Source of the DNA: Hyperoplus lanceolatus | Lineage: Eukaryota; Chordata; Actinopteri; Uranoscopiformes; Ammodytidae | Assembly (NCBI GenBank): GCA_026929865.2 | Contig: CM049400.1 | Span: 15,574,001 to 15,638,000 of the forward strand | DNA length: 64,000 bases | Direction of reading: 5' to 3' | Shown here: piece after piece, positions 36,363 through 48,743 of the stretch | How positions within the stretch are numbered: position 1 is the first letter of the stretch | Layout of the letters: each line of letters begins with the position of its first letter | The notes under the pieces: generated by a model | Database searches by the model: none | The model's input: only the letters and a program-made list of their open reading frames with translations | What the model was told of the DNA's origin: nothing | Position numbers and translations under genes: made by a program

Positions 36363-36925
36363 GGAGCCATGTTTTAATTTGTATTTTCTTTGGAACTACT
36401 TTAACTGTTTCTGAAGTCTCCTATGTATTTGATTTATGAGGACATTTGAGTAAATCTGATTTGATCTCACAATGTTGAAGAATGACCCCTGGTTAACATA
36501 ATACGTTAATACTTCATTCTCCCCTGCTGTTACTTTGGTCATTGAGACAGTGTTGATAGGCCATTATTATTGAGTGATGGAGTGATTGCTAATGAGAATG
36601 ATGAAGTGCACAGCCAAGCCATAGTTGATGAAGTGTGATAGATAATACAAAAGAAATTTCCCTACTAATGCGTAATTGAGTTTAAAAAGACATCATCATC
36701 TTGCGGTGAGGTACGATTATAGATCACCCCCTATTATTTTATTATTGCTGCAAATTTCAGATCTGAGAAATCTCTTGTTTTCCACGTCACTTCCCTTCAG
36801 TGTTAATGAGGGGCTTGAAGAGACAGCCCTGCTGAGGTGGTAACTGACTGTCACATGCACAGCTGTTAATTTTCTGTATTTCAAAAACTACGGGAGAGAC
36901 AGGTTGATACCATATAGTTACTGAG
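36363..36925. other. Non-coding stretch, possible conserved element
   Basis: Single-copy-looking DNA rich in TAATTG/TTAATG, TGATTGCTAATGAG and CAGCTG-like words. It has no transposon marks. A conserved non-coding element is possible but untested. Confidence 0.25.
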
Positions 36926-37064
36926 TTAAAGCTCACATATTATGCACTTTGCTGTCAATTTTATATGGTCTAAGTAGTCCCTAATACTTATTTTTTTAGA
37001 TGTTTGCTGAAAAACCCGTTCAGATCATTTATTGAAGCAAGCCTCTATACCCTGATTGTCCTCA

Positions 37065-38369
37065 GGGGCCTCATTTATAAACGTTGCGTACGCCCAGAAG
37101 AGGGCGCACGCCAATTTCTAAGCAAATATTGGGATTTATAAAAACCAAACTTGACGGGAGATGTGCGGTCCTCCACGCAAACTCTGACCCATGCGTACGC
37201 ACAGAAAGTGGAGAAAGGAGAAACGGCGACTGGCCGGCACATGTATGAAGTGCGAGAACGAATGTGTTTGTGTAAAATGAATCCAGATAGGCCTATTATA
37301 AGCCATGTAGGTCTATCATATATTGGGAGTTCCTTTGCAAAACGGATGAAGCCATTCTTACAACTAATGAACAAATGCCTCCACGGATTATTCCATGGAG
37401 TGATACCAACAAAAACAAAACGAATTAGGATCTTACATAGCCTACAAACGGAGATAGGCTATATGAGTGCAAATACAAACAAAATAGCGTTCGAATAAGC
37501 TCTGCATTTAGAATAAACTATCTGCATGTTGTGGAATTAATTCTGATAATATTGAGGTGGAATACAGCCTATTACTTTTATACTGACGCTGTTCTCGATG
37601 CCTCAGTCAGGCAGACAGGAGTGCACCTTTTCATACACTAATGATAAGCCTACTGTACATCATATAGGCTACTGTGATTTTTTTCACGGCTTTTAGTCCG
37701 TTTTATCTATGTGTTTTTCTTTGAGTTTAAGCACGTCACAATTGTGTTTTGAAAGGGACTGTGAAGTTTATTATTAACCCTCCGCCGCCCGCCACTGCCC
37801 CGGGATGAATTCCTCCGAATCTGTATCTCATGGGGGTCTCAGTGTCCCCCGCACGTGGCACAAACACTGTTGTGTGAGGATATGCACTTGTTTGCGTCCA
37901 CTTTTATGTCGGATCGCTTCTTTTTATTTCGGCCACTGCGTTCACAGAGATCGCCACAGGCTGCACTCTGACGCCTTTACGCTCACACTGCCACCAAACT
38001 ATATTTTCCCTGGTCGCCACTTCTCCAACGGGTACTTCGGGGTGACCGCAGTGATCCACACCGTGTGGAGTCTATTTTTCCATTTCCCTTTCAGTCGGCG
38101 ATTGCCACTACCACCTTCATGCACTCAGTAAATGATATTAATTTGGGCGTGTCGATGACTATGTATGGGTAAACATGGGCGGTACGTGAAGCCCGCAAAG
38201 TCTGCGCCACATTTAGAGTTGATTGTGATTTATAAAGGGAAACAGGCGTAGGACGTGAGTGCGCACTGTTTTATAAATCCGAATATTTTTGTTCGCACGT
38301 ACATCCTACATTTCTTCCGTACGCCAGCTTCCACGTGAATCCCACGCAAAGCTTTATAAATGAGGCGCC
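37065..38369. mobile_element. Nested MITE with CCTCATTTATAAA ends (about 1.3 kb)
   Basis: GGGGCCTCATTTATAAA at the left and the complement of TTTATAAATGAGGCGCC at the right are inverted ends, each followed by GCGTACGC/GCGTGGG words. This is a well-spread fish terminus type. The flanks TGTCCTCAGG and TGGTCTCAGG are similar but not identical, so the target duplication is uncertain. Short frames inside (for example 37805-38131) show no domain. Confidence 0.7.
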
Positions 38370-38565
38370 TGGTCTCAGGATGACCTATCTGGCTGGCCCC
38401 TCCCACCTCTCTGCCGGGCTTTCTTTATATGTCCATGGGGCTCTCCCACCGTCTCTGCTGTCCTCTCGCGATACTAGAGAGACACTGCGTGACTGCGAAC
38501 ACAGTGTTTACCCGGCCGGAGCTAAGCCATACTTTGAACAGTTTGACATGACCTGACATGATTAA

Positions 38566-39250
38566 AACCAGTGAAAACAGTAGCTTCAAAGTTTGATTTC
38601 TACAGGAATATCTTCCCATCCTTTGTCATGTTAAAAACGAGTCATTTTCAGACTGCTGTGGGGAATATAAACAGCGTGTTATGAGCAAAACTTAGTGCTA
38701 CAACCGAAGCTACTTGGGCGCTAACGCTAAAAATAAAACTTAGACGATAAAATAAACTAAAAATACCACTAAAATTAGTGAAAAAAATATCTTCAAAGTT
38801 GACTTCCACACTATTAAGTTACATTCCTTTGTCCTGTTAAAAACGAGGCATTTCCAGACTGGTGTGGGTAATAGAATTATGTTTTTATGAGCAAAAGCTG
38901 AATGCTTGTCTCGAAGCTAGCTCGGAAGCTACCGGCTAAAAATACCACACAAATCAGTGAAAAAAATATCTTCAAAGTTGACTTCCACACTATTAAGTTC
39001 CAATCCTTTGTCCTGTTAAAAACGAGGCATTTCCAGACTGATGTGGGTAATAGAATTATGTTTTTATGAGCAAAAGCTGAATGCTTGTCCCAAAGCTAAA
39101 TAGCTATACACCAGTCAGGCAAAAATACAAATAAAAACATTTCTTTCAGTTTCACTGTTTGAAAAAACCCACAAATAGCTTCCTATCCGTTGTGTTATTA
39201 AAAACGAGGCATAGACTGCTGTGGTTAAGATAAATTAGTGGAGTATGAGC
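38566..39250. repeat. Four-unit ~180-bp tandem array inside the TTAA element
   Basis: The phrase AGTGAAAA...ATCTTCAAAGTTGACTTC recurs starting at about 38570, 38777 and 38956, with a more diverged fourth unit from about 39140. Spacings are about 207 and 179 bp. Units share CCTTTGTCCTGTTAAAAACG and GAGCAAAAGCTGAATGCTTG. Units two and three are the most alike, so they duplicated last. Confidence 0.88.
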
Positions 39251-39694
39251 ACAAGCATTCTGTGTTGGTGTATGTAACATTCAGGCTGTAGGCTACTATG
39301 GGCATCTTGTCGCTTAGCGGGAAAGCAACATGGCTGTCGCTCGGAAAATGTTCTAGAGGATCTCGGGGCCGTGGACCAATAAGAAATGGGGGGGTGGGGT
39401 TATCATAGACTACTGCAAGGTGGACATTTCTGGTTACTAATGTGGGGGGAAGCATGGACATATAAAGAAAATACGGGGATGTGGCTGTGCAGTTTATGAC
39501 GTCATAAACCACGAGAATTATGAACGGAGTATATTGGGGGAGGGGTGGGGGTTTCAGAAAGGGGGAGAGTGAGAAAAGGAGAGATTGTTATTTTTTTTGA
39601 TATTTTGGCAGTCTCTACTCTAGGCACACTGTGGACCCATGGATATGTTGGAACACATTTAAAAACTGCATTTAGCATAATATGTGACCTTTAA

Positions 39695-40700
39695 TGATTG
39701 ATGAAACGTATGTCTCAATGTGTCTTTCCTCTCCTCCTGCTCTCAACCTCCTAGCATTTCCATAAAAGACGAATAATTTTAAATATGCATGCACATTGCT
39801 CATATTGTGAGACAGACATGCACATAGGACAGAGCTTAAGGGCGGTATATATATATATATTTGTTTGTGCACATACACTAAATACAGAATGTTTTTGTTG
39901 CTTTTGCAGTTAAATCACACAAGTGGTGACCTCACCCTTTTCTTTCTTCATAAACAGCCACTTAGCTTGATTACCTCCTACTCACTACTCTCCTCTGCCC
40001 ACAGACCTGTCAAAACCTTATCCACAGCGGCATTACACTGCTGCATTGTGACTCTGTCTGGAAGATTAAATGTATGGATCACAGTTTTCCTGGGCCAGGC
40101 CACCTGAGTGGCAATGAGTGGGGATAGCATCACTTCCCTATCTGGGCCACGCCACGGTAGACTCAGGTTCCAGACCAGCGGGAGTTGATCAGTCAACGAG
40201 CAAGGCATTAATCTGCTGTGACACACTGACTCTCCCCTTGGAGGATGTCCGGTGCTGGGAAGCAGTCCAACAGCAGTGGCTATTGCTGTTAGAGTAATGC
40301 AGGGTGTCGGAGAAGCTGGCATGGATGGAGGGACAGGCTATGTAGGGATGGAGGTGAACAGACAGAAGGGGGTGGGGGATACTGAGATGCTGGATCAGCG
40401 GAGGAAAGGAGAGGTAAGGAATAAGAGGGATGGAATGTGTTATAGAGCAGGTAAGGATAATAAGTTAACTTGAAAGTAAGCTGAGTTAAGCTCCAAGAAA
40501 GTAAAATCTTAAATGACGGTGGGAATTGACCCCCATCTTCACAAGCATCAGAATATTTGATGATCCTTCCTTTCACAGTCCCCTTATTACTAAAGTGTAT
40601 TGTTGGGCAATATTACCATTGTCAGATAATATTTTTTATGTAATCTGGCCCAAATATACAGGTCTAACCACTATGTAGTTCAACGCACAACAACTAGTAC
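39695..40700. other. Non-coding stretch, nothing recognised
   Basis: A 114-codon minus-strand frame at 39978-40322 has no motif and no second evidence. Not called a gene. Confidence 0.4.
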
Positions 40701-40711
40701 ATATATATATA

Positions 40712-40745
<34 letters not shown>

Positions 40746-40782
40746 TATGTATATATATATATAGTGTATATATATATATATA

Positions 40783-40813
<31 letters not shown>

Positions 40814-40847
40814 GTGTATATATATATATAGTGTATATATATATATA

Positions 40848-40898
<51 letters not shown>
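40701..40898. repeat. Compound (TA)n array with GTGTA interruptions
   Basis: About 200 bp of TA repeats broken at intervals by AGTGTATA units. Such arrays can extrude cruciforms and are unstable in length. Confidence 0.97.
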
Positions 40899-40901
<3 letters not shown>

Positions 40902-43295
40902 TTAGTATCTACTATGTGCTAATGTATTCATGTTTATACATTTATAAATGTATTTATATTTATAACCAGGTAATGAGTTATGTAGCTATATGTGACTTTA
41001 ACCAATATTTTTGTGATGACAATGTATTGAATAACATCGAAAACAACCTGACAGTGTCAAAAGGGGTAATCATATTGATGAACATACAGAAAGTTATCAC
41101 CCAAATATGCACCTCGCCTCACTTTTAAAGAGCTTCAGAGCGAGGTTAAGCCTATTGTGTAGCTGCCTAGTCCGTACATTTACAATTTTGCTTCATTTGT
41201 TTTCAAAAAACAGCAACTGTATTCTGTGTAAGCTGAATAAGCACACACTGCTCTTGATTTTATGTCGGTTCAGCATAATTCTTTCAGTCAGTACATCAAT
41301 CAGTTTAATATTCAGGTCCCAAGAGACTGTCATCAAAGTATGGCTTCTTCATGACATGAATTATACCATACATGCCACAGCTCATTAGACTCAAGTATCA
41401 AAAAGCTCAAGTAAAGGCACTAATTGCATAGTTACATATTATGTACCATTATGATTCATGATGAATTGCAAACAAAAGCCTTATATAAAAATGGACTGCT
41501 CCGTATATTTAAATAGACTCTACATTTGAATAATTTCACAACATTTGGATATATCCTTAAAAGATTGAAAGAGAAACTGTAAAATGAAAAAGTTGTGTGC
41601 AGGAAGTCATTTTAGCATTGTGCAAAAAAGATGGTTAGCAAATCCCCTGTGGAGCTGCATGGGAAAACGTGGATGTGTTTTTTTTTTCTTAATCTCTATG
41701 TACTCTTGGACAATTGGATCAAACGATTACAATTAGACATTTGCAGAAAGTAAGTTCAATTGAACAAATAACTGTTCTTTCAAGCAGCCCTATAAGTACA
41801 ATTTTCAGGAAAGAACACTTCTGATGGATTCATATATACACATGTATGGGCAGAGAGATGCATACTAACAAAGACATGCGTACAAATGCAGATTATATCA
41901 AATAACACATTCCCTTACACAGGTGTGCTTTATGAGACTATGTATCTGTTTACTGGCAATTTTCTGGACACATGTCCGAAACCAGTTGTGGTGTACGTGT
42001 AAGTGGTGGGATAATTCAAATAGACCTTGTCTCCCAAGCTCCTTCTTCCACCACCGCCCAATTTGTCTCCAAGGAATGCTAAGAATAAACATCAAAGCAG
42101 GAATTACATTAATCTGGTACTCTGATGTTGAACTTTGTTCCAGAAAGTACGTTCATAAGAAAATACAGGAGTTCCTATATGCTTCTTTGCATGCTAATCA
42201 GCGTTCAGTTTACATAATCAGAATGTCTTGCACTGGTGCAGTGACACCACAGTAAGGGTGGGAAACTAGTGGACCAATGCATATGGCAAATGACAGATCA
42301 GGTGCATTGAAGTCATGCTTGCTGCACTCCCCTAGGGCTAAGAAGACAAAGGCCGGAGACCCGCCCCACAAATGTCAGATGGAGCACCTGCTGCCATGAA
42401 TAACTACAGAGATAACCGAGGCAGGAAACACGCCCACCTGCTGGGAGGGCACGCACACACCACGGTGCATCACAGAAGCATACACATCAGGGTGGTTCAT
42501 TTTATACTGCACCAAACTAACTCTGGCCATTCAGCTATGGCTAGAATGGGGCTATGGCGATTTCACAAAAGCGTTGTTTCGTAACATGATACCAATTGGT
42601 TTATAATTGCAAGTAGATTGGGAAAAACTGCTGCAGTGTAATTTAATGAATTTTGACTCTAAGGTGTCCATACTGTCAAACACTCACTCTGCCTCATCTT
42701 TCTGCTTTAGTAAAACACCATTGATTCATCTGCTGGCTTCAGTACAGAGGAAGGTTTTGTTTGCTTTTATATCAGCCCAGCACTAGTGGGTGGAAAGTTG
42801 ATGCTTGTTTAATGATCATTTGAGGATGCACCGTTCACCGAACTCTGCAGCCAAGAATGTGAATCTTGACTCTGAATGGCAAGAGGTATAGGAAAAATGC
42901 AGCAATACTAGACACAACCGATAATCACAGTACCTGCAGATGAATACCCAATGAGACAGTTACTACTGTGTGTATACCTCAGATGGGAAGTTGATAGTAT
43001 CTGTTATCTATAACTACACATAAATACACAACCCCTATGCACTGACTCAGTGGGAAAGACGGTGTGGGTGGTTGGCACTTCATATTGAATACAAACTTTG
43101 CAAATGGAGCCTGATGGTGAAGATAGATATGAGTGCAGAGGGAAAAAGGGGCACCATAAATCAACGTCTATCTGAGCCGCCACATTTAGTTAGGAGTGAT
43201 GTCTCATCGGAATCCCCATGGCACTGGATGCAGACCTTACAGCACCTCTTCTGCTCCATGACAGAAGGCATGATTGTATGTTTCATAACAACAGT
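40899..43295. other. Non-coding stretch, nothing recognised
   Basis: Short frames (for example 41923-42255) lack motifs. No element ends seen. Confidence 0.4.
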
Positions 43296-43450
43296 GACTA
43301 CGTTTACATGCACAGCAATACTCCGATATTAACCCGGTTAAGCTCATATTCAGAATAAGCCATAACCGGGTTAAGACATCTGGAGTATTCCGATCTTAAT
43401 CACAATATTGTGGCATGTATACACCTTAATCAGAATAAATATTATGATAG
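43296..43450. mobile_element. MITE fragment with TACGTTTACATGCAC end
   Basis: GACTACGTTTACATGCACA is a frequent fish MITE terminus. It is followed by a perfect 12-bp inverted pair, TTAACCCGGTTA (43329-43340) and TAACCGGGTTAA (43363-43374). The other terminus is missing. Confidence 0.55.
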
Positions 43451-43808
43451 GGGTTTTTCAGCGTGGCCGGCGGTAGCCCACCCAAATGTGCGCCCTGCCC
43501 ACCCAATCAAAAGTAAAGAAAATGTTTTTCTCACTTTAACCTGTTCTTTCTCTTAGTAAATGATGTGCGCAAAAGCTCATTCACTTCCTACTTTATCCAA
43601 ACCAACTTACAAAACTTTCTGTGTAACACATCGCTTATTTAAGCCTGTAAACCTAGTGCTGCTTCCGCCTCTCACAATGCTGCTGCTGGCACATCGGAGG
43701 GGCAGGGCTCCTGAACGTTACCGTCCGCAAGCTCTGCCCCTTAACAAGCACTCTCCAAAAGCCTTCTACTCTATCGGCTCAATCTGCCTAGAGTAAATAT
43801 GGGTTTTT
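43451..43808. mobile_element. Possible insertion flanked by GGGTTTTT repeats
   Basis: GGGTTTTT lies at 43451-43458 and 43801-43808, each followed by CA. The 342 bp between differ in composition (CAGCGTGGCCGGCGGTAGCC at the start; GC-rich blocks with GGGGCAGGGCT and AGCTCTGCCCC). No inverted ends, so the type is open. Confidence 0.35.
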
Positions 43809-46169
43809 CAGGTTGATGCAAGGTGCGATTTTACAAAAAAATATATATAAATAGGGTGATGTTTATTAAATCCCTGTTGAGTTACTGAGATAATTTATCA
43901 TAATAACATCTTGACATTTTTGATTATTTGGCATAACTATATGGCCAATGTTGTCATTCTCCTTTATACATTTTGCTTCAAATTAGAGTATGTATCATCA
44001 ACGATTGATTACATTTAAGTACTTTTTTTTTCATCTGAATTTTAATAGCCAGCGTAAAAGGCCTGTCAGTCCTCCGTACCAACCTCCAAAGCCATTTAAA
44101 GCAAGACAGTGTAGTCAGTGAAAAGCGCCCCAACTCTTTGTCATGAGACGTTACAGGCAGCAGCTTGTTAAATGTCTTTGAGATTATAATGATGTGAATG
44201 GTAATTACGATCATGGTAATGATGATTAAAATGTACTGTATGCCTCCGAGGTAAATAAATGAGAAAGAAAAATGGCTATAAATGAATTGGATTTTAAATG
44301 ATCAACTGCTGATGGAATTCTAGATATGAGTGATTAGCTTTGGGTTGTTCAACGTAAAGGCTTCACCTTTTTCAAAGGAGTGTTTCGTCCCCTCAACCCT
44401 ACAGTCTAATTGCCCAACAGTCTTTATGATCAGGTCGATTCATGAAACATTAATTTGAATTGCAGTTTACCATCAGGAAAACCAATCATGCAGTGATGGC
44501 TTTTTGAATCTTTGAATTGAATGTATGTTTAAGCTGTGCAGAATTTTTATTCTAGATTCGATATTGGTACTGATGCTGGAGCCATGGACGCCACACTCTT
44601 TAATATATTTTGCTCAATAAAACAGAAAACAACACAATGTGAGTTGGGTTACTGAATTGCAATCATAGCTATAGTGCAATGATTTAGTCAAGGATATTTT
44701 AACATTTTTAGGCTTGGTGGATTATGTTGTGCACGAGGGCTGTTTTGTTTCGTCTGTTTGATGATAAGGCCCCAATTATTCACGTATAGCAATGCGGCTA
44801 ATTACACGTCAAGCTCTGTGTTCTGACCAAACTGCAAGTAAAAGGTGTTATACTTGTTCTGAAAATTATCTTACCTAACAAACCAGCTGCTCAATGTACA
44901 TTCCCAGCTCAAAGTAAAGCAGATCAAGCACTGCTAATGTGAAATGGGTAGAAGGCTATCATTGTGAGCCACGATCCAGGTGGCAAATTGCCCTTGAAGA
45001 AGACAAATATCCCACCCCTGTTTGGTTCCTTAACCAGATATGCCTGTTTCCCATCTGTACATAGCTCAACGTTTGACATTTGTAGTGACTTTTCTGTTAG
45101 AAATGAAATTTGGGCATAGCATTGCAGGGGTGGCACTCCATGCAGGATCAGTGGCTGTCGCTCATGGTCACAAATCAGTAAGAACAAAGGCCTGCTAGTC
45201 TATAATGGCACAGGAGCAGGAGCTTTGGGGCTGACACAGGAGCTGTTTTTTTTTCTTTTTCTCTTCATGCCACAAACCTGAACATTCAAATCTTACATTT
45301 TTCTGCTCTGTGCACATGACCTTGTGAAGACTCAAAATGTAACACGTTTTCCCCGATTTGATCTTCCCCCTTCTCATCGCTATGTCTTTGTTTCTCTTAT
45401 TTTGGGGGCAGACCCTTTGGGCTTTCTCTGGGAGAGACAGGATGCAGCTCAGCTTTTGCAAATGTGTAGGAGATGTTTCAAACAACTGTTGCTGTGTGAA
45501 GTTACACTATGTAAGGAGAGCATGAGGAATCCATGCACTGAAGAAAACCAAACACTGAAAGAAGCTTTGATGAATAGAGTATGAGACAGAGATAAAAAAT
45601 CAGTCATCCTAGAAGTACCAGTTGCTGTTTTTTGTTCTTCCACCAATTCTTTGTTTGGCAAAACTAAATAAAAACAGATGAAGGCCAGCAAGACAATGCA
45701 ACTATGTTGACAGTGATGCAGTGAAACTATGTAGCAATCAAGCTGTAATTTCCCCAAACATTTTGTATTCTTTCTGTTTCTCATTGGGAAAGCGTAATGC
45801 TGCGTACTTTCTCTGCTGCAGAATTTTTTATTTAACCACAGTTTTTGCAACAGTCATTGCATCGATGTAAACAATAAAATAACATAACACCAGTATCCTT
45901 CTAATTTAAAGCCCGAAAGGCCCCTATATGTATAAGCTAGTAGCAGTTTTCAAATCTTGTGTTGGAATTTCCTCCCTTCTCAGTTCCAACCCTCCTTTAA
46001 ATGGATTTACTGTAAATGTCTTGTTCACATAATTTTTTGTGGGTCCTCATAAGGAGCTCCTTAAAAAAAAAAAGTCAAGTGAATTCCTGATTTGAATACC
46101 ACATTTGGTGCATTGAGTGGGTTTATTTTTGGATCTATAGAAGCTCAAACTCTGAACTCCGCCAAATCA
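43809..46169. other. Non-coding stretch, possible conserved element
   Basis: Within 44000-44870 the sequence is rich in AATTA/TAATG/ATGATTAAA words and lacks transposon marks, as in teleost conserved non-coding DNA. The frame at 44924-45187 (minus) reads smoothly but has no motif I know. Neither can be asserted. Confidence 0.25.
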
Positions 46170-46600
46170 TTTTTATGGGGCTTAGCAGTTCCTCAAAAGT
46201 TTCCTTTCATTTTCTGACAATATCCCCAGTTGGTGTTTGCATTTTCTTAATCTTGCTGAGAACAGCCTTGTTGTTGGCCTCCAGAATTGCTGAAAGGTTT
46301 CCAGAATATCTTCAGCTAACTTATCCAAGCCCTGTTGCATAGCCTTTCCAACTCCTTCCTCAGCAGGGCTTTTGCTTAAATCCTGCGGAGGAGACAGCTT
46401 CCCTCACCCAATGTCACCAAGCTGCTTCATGGGTTGCCACTTGGCAAGCACTGACTCTGGCCACACGTTGTTGTTTTTGCAGTAGCCCATATGATCCCCT
46501 TGTCACATGGGCCTTGTTCTCTAGACCCTCTACTATTTCTAATGTTTTCTTTAATTGTTTACTATACTTTCTATCAACATTCTTTATAAGACCCAATGGA
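46170..46600 (-). pseudogene. Possible decayed coding sequence, unknown origin
   Basis: Reading the minus strand, protein-like stretches follow one another in shifting frames: KYSKQLKKTLEIVEGLEN (about 46570-46515), then NNVWPESVLAKWQPMKQLG (about 46473-46415), then SPAEEGVGKAMQQGLDKLAE (about 46375-46315), then ILEANNKAVLSKIKKMQ (about 46290-46240), with stops between some. Charged, helix-prone residues dominate. This pattern would suit an old transposon gene or retrocopy with frameshifts, but chance cannot be excluded and no family is recognised. Confidence 0.25.
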
Positions 46601-48123
46601 GACTGTTGACTCAGAGCTCAAAAGCAGTGGTTCTACTTATCGATGTGTTTGGTCTCCTGGAAGGATGTAGTTTCTCATTGTACAGCTAAAATATATTGTA
46701 AAATGTTTTCGACTCAACTAAGCGTCATTTTCCTGTCACCATCTCTTGAAATGCTTAACATGTCTGGGACTACATTTGTTTGACAAATTAGAGGAAACCC
46801 AAACAGCACCAATTTCATCAACTGTCAATTTCTAACCCTATATGCTGATGCTTTTCCCATAAATCTAAATGCAGGAGTCCCCGTTTTTATTGAAACACCA
46901 GCTAGTTCAGCATTCTTTTGTCTCTTGTATTTTGTCCTTTGATACGAACTCATCAACTGGCAAGCTTAGCATTGTTACATGTTCCAATGAACATGGTTTG
47001 ATGACCAAGCAAAAGTCTGCCTTGCATCTGAATTGTGGTGGTTTAAAATGGCAATGGCAATTCTATCACACACAACAAGGCATGCAGAGTTTTAATCTGA
47101 GCAGAACATGTGAACAGGGTGTAGAGCTGCCTTGCACACTGAGTGTTTGGGGGGGAAAAGACCCCTAGCCAGCTACTTAAATTATTGTTGAAATATGAGA
47201 GGCAAACTACTCAAGAAGAATATCTAACTTTTTCAAGGAAAGTGGATGTGTCTATTGTTTGAAGCATGGCCATATAGGCAACAGTTGCTAGTAGTAGCTG
47301 TGCTGACAGGTGTCTTCTACCCGATGTATCTTATTGTTGCACATGACAACATGATAGGATGCAGGTAATCTGACAGGAAGTGATAACATCAGAAACAATT
47401 ACACACTGGTGCTTTGTTATGTTCATGATTTAAAAATAATAACAAATAAGGCAGGATTAATACACTTCTTCAATATGCAAAAACTGCTAATATGTAGCAC
47501 GAATAGACGATAAACTGTATTATATAGCAGTAGTTTTGCAAGTGAAATAAACCTTAGAGATATTGAGTATAACATCAGCCTGAGCCCACAGTTATAGATA
47601 ATAACAAAATGTATCAAGTGTAATTGTCTGTCTGTAGATATACTGTATACATGTATTTCTCAACTTGAATCATATTATAGGACCAATACAATCATGTTTC
47701 ATTATGCCAAGCATGATGTTGTTGTTCTTTTTGTTCTTTTCAAGATAGCTCCAAACCAAATGCCAAACAACACATGGAAAACATGGTAGGAAGCTTCTAT
47801 CATCAGAAAGGGTGTTTCTGACTCACACACAGGCAGCAACCTATAGTCTTACTATTGTGGGGGAGGCAAAGACGGAGAGGAGTGAAAACAGTGTTGTGTT
47901 TGAACTTCAGATAGCTATGGCGATGACTTAAATCTCTTTCCTGTTTCAGACCTGCCACTCACTGACCTTTCTCTCTAATCCCTTTTCTAGACCTCAGTGT
48001 TTGTCAAAGGACTGGGTGGGATGACCTGCTTCTCAGGGTGAGAAAATCTAATTATTTCCCATCATGGCCCATATAGCTGCCTGTGTATCGATGACCATCA
48101 CATTTAATACAGTTTATTTTTAG
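46601..48123. other. Non-coding stretch, nothing recognised
   Basis: No coding signal or element ends seen. Confidence 0.4.
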
Positions 48124-48127
48124 TTAA

Positions 48128-48739
48128 AGAGGACCTATTATACTACTTTTCTGGTCTTAAGTTCTTGTTTTACACTGCTAAAGAGCAACCTGACACGAAT
48201 CACATCACAAAAAACTATGTAGATTTTCGGGAAGCTCTTTCTCTTATTTTGGCGATCCAGCACGTCCTGTCAACATTTGAGTGTGTGTGCTTCGGCCATC
48301 TCCGCTCCCTCCGTCTGTGCTTCGGCCATCTCCGCTCCCCTCCCCCCCCTCCTGCAAACCCCACTCCGTTGTGATTGGTTACCTTCCTTCCGGAACACTT
48401 TCAGTGGCGGGAAGAGCGAGCATGGACCTATAAGGGCGCGAGGCAGACGCGAACAGGGAAGTGACAGCATTACCATACATGGAAACATCCGCGTGGTGAC
48501 GTCACAAAGTTTTATGCGATTTCACAAATTATGAAAGGGTAGACCGCTTTGAAGACGTGACTTCTCGACTGGCTAGAATAGTGTTTAGTGCTCTGCACAG
48601 ACACCCCGGACGGTCAGCAGGGAATATGTCGAAATGCATGTAAGTCATTATTTGATCATTTAGTATGGTTAAGCATGATTATGAATCATCATAACAACAT
48701 TTAGAGGTCATAAAAGTCAAAAAGCATCATAGATCCTCT
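48128..48739 (+). mobile_element. TTAA-flanked MITE, copy 2 (612 bp)
   Basis: TTAA duplications lie at 48124-48127 and 48740-48743. Ends AGAGGACCTATTATACTACT and the complement of GCATCATAGATCCTCT are inverted repeats. It aligns in reverse with 35794-36358. Extra material near 48280-48345 includes a tandem TGTGCTTCGGCCATCTCCGC pair (48287 and 48315). Confidence 0.87.
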
Positions 48740-48743
48740 TTAA

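Larger units (their letters stand above)
36930..39690. mobile_element. Large TTAA-flanked element (2,761 bp) with nested insert
   Basis: TTAA duplications lie at 36926-36929 and 39691-39694. The ends AGCTCACATATTATGC and the complement of GCATAATATGTGACCT are 16-bp inverted termini with one mismatch. It contains a second inverted-repeat element (37065-38369) and a ~180-bp tandem array (38566-39250). Without these it would be near 0.8 kb. No coding region. Superfamily piggyBac or Kolobok, undecided. Confidence 0.8.

Noticed and set aside
44924-45187. 87-codon minus-strand frame that reads smoothly
   Set aside because: No family recognised and no second exon-like signal; kept only as a remark.
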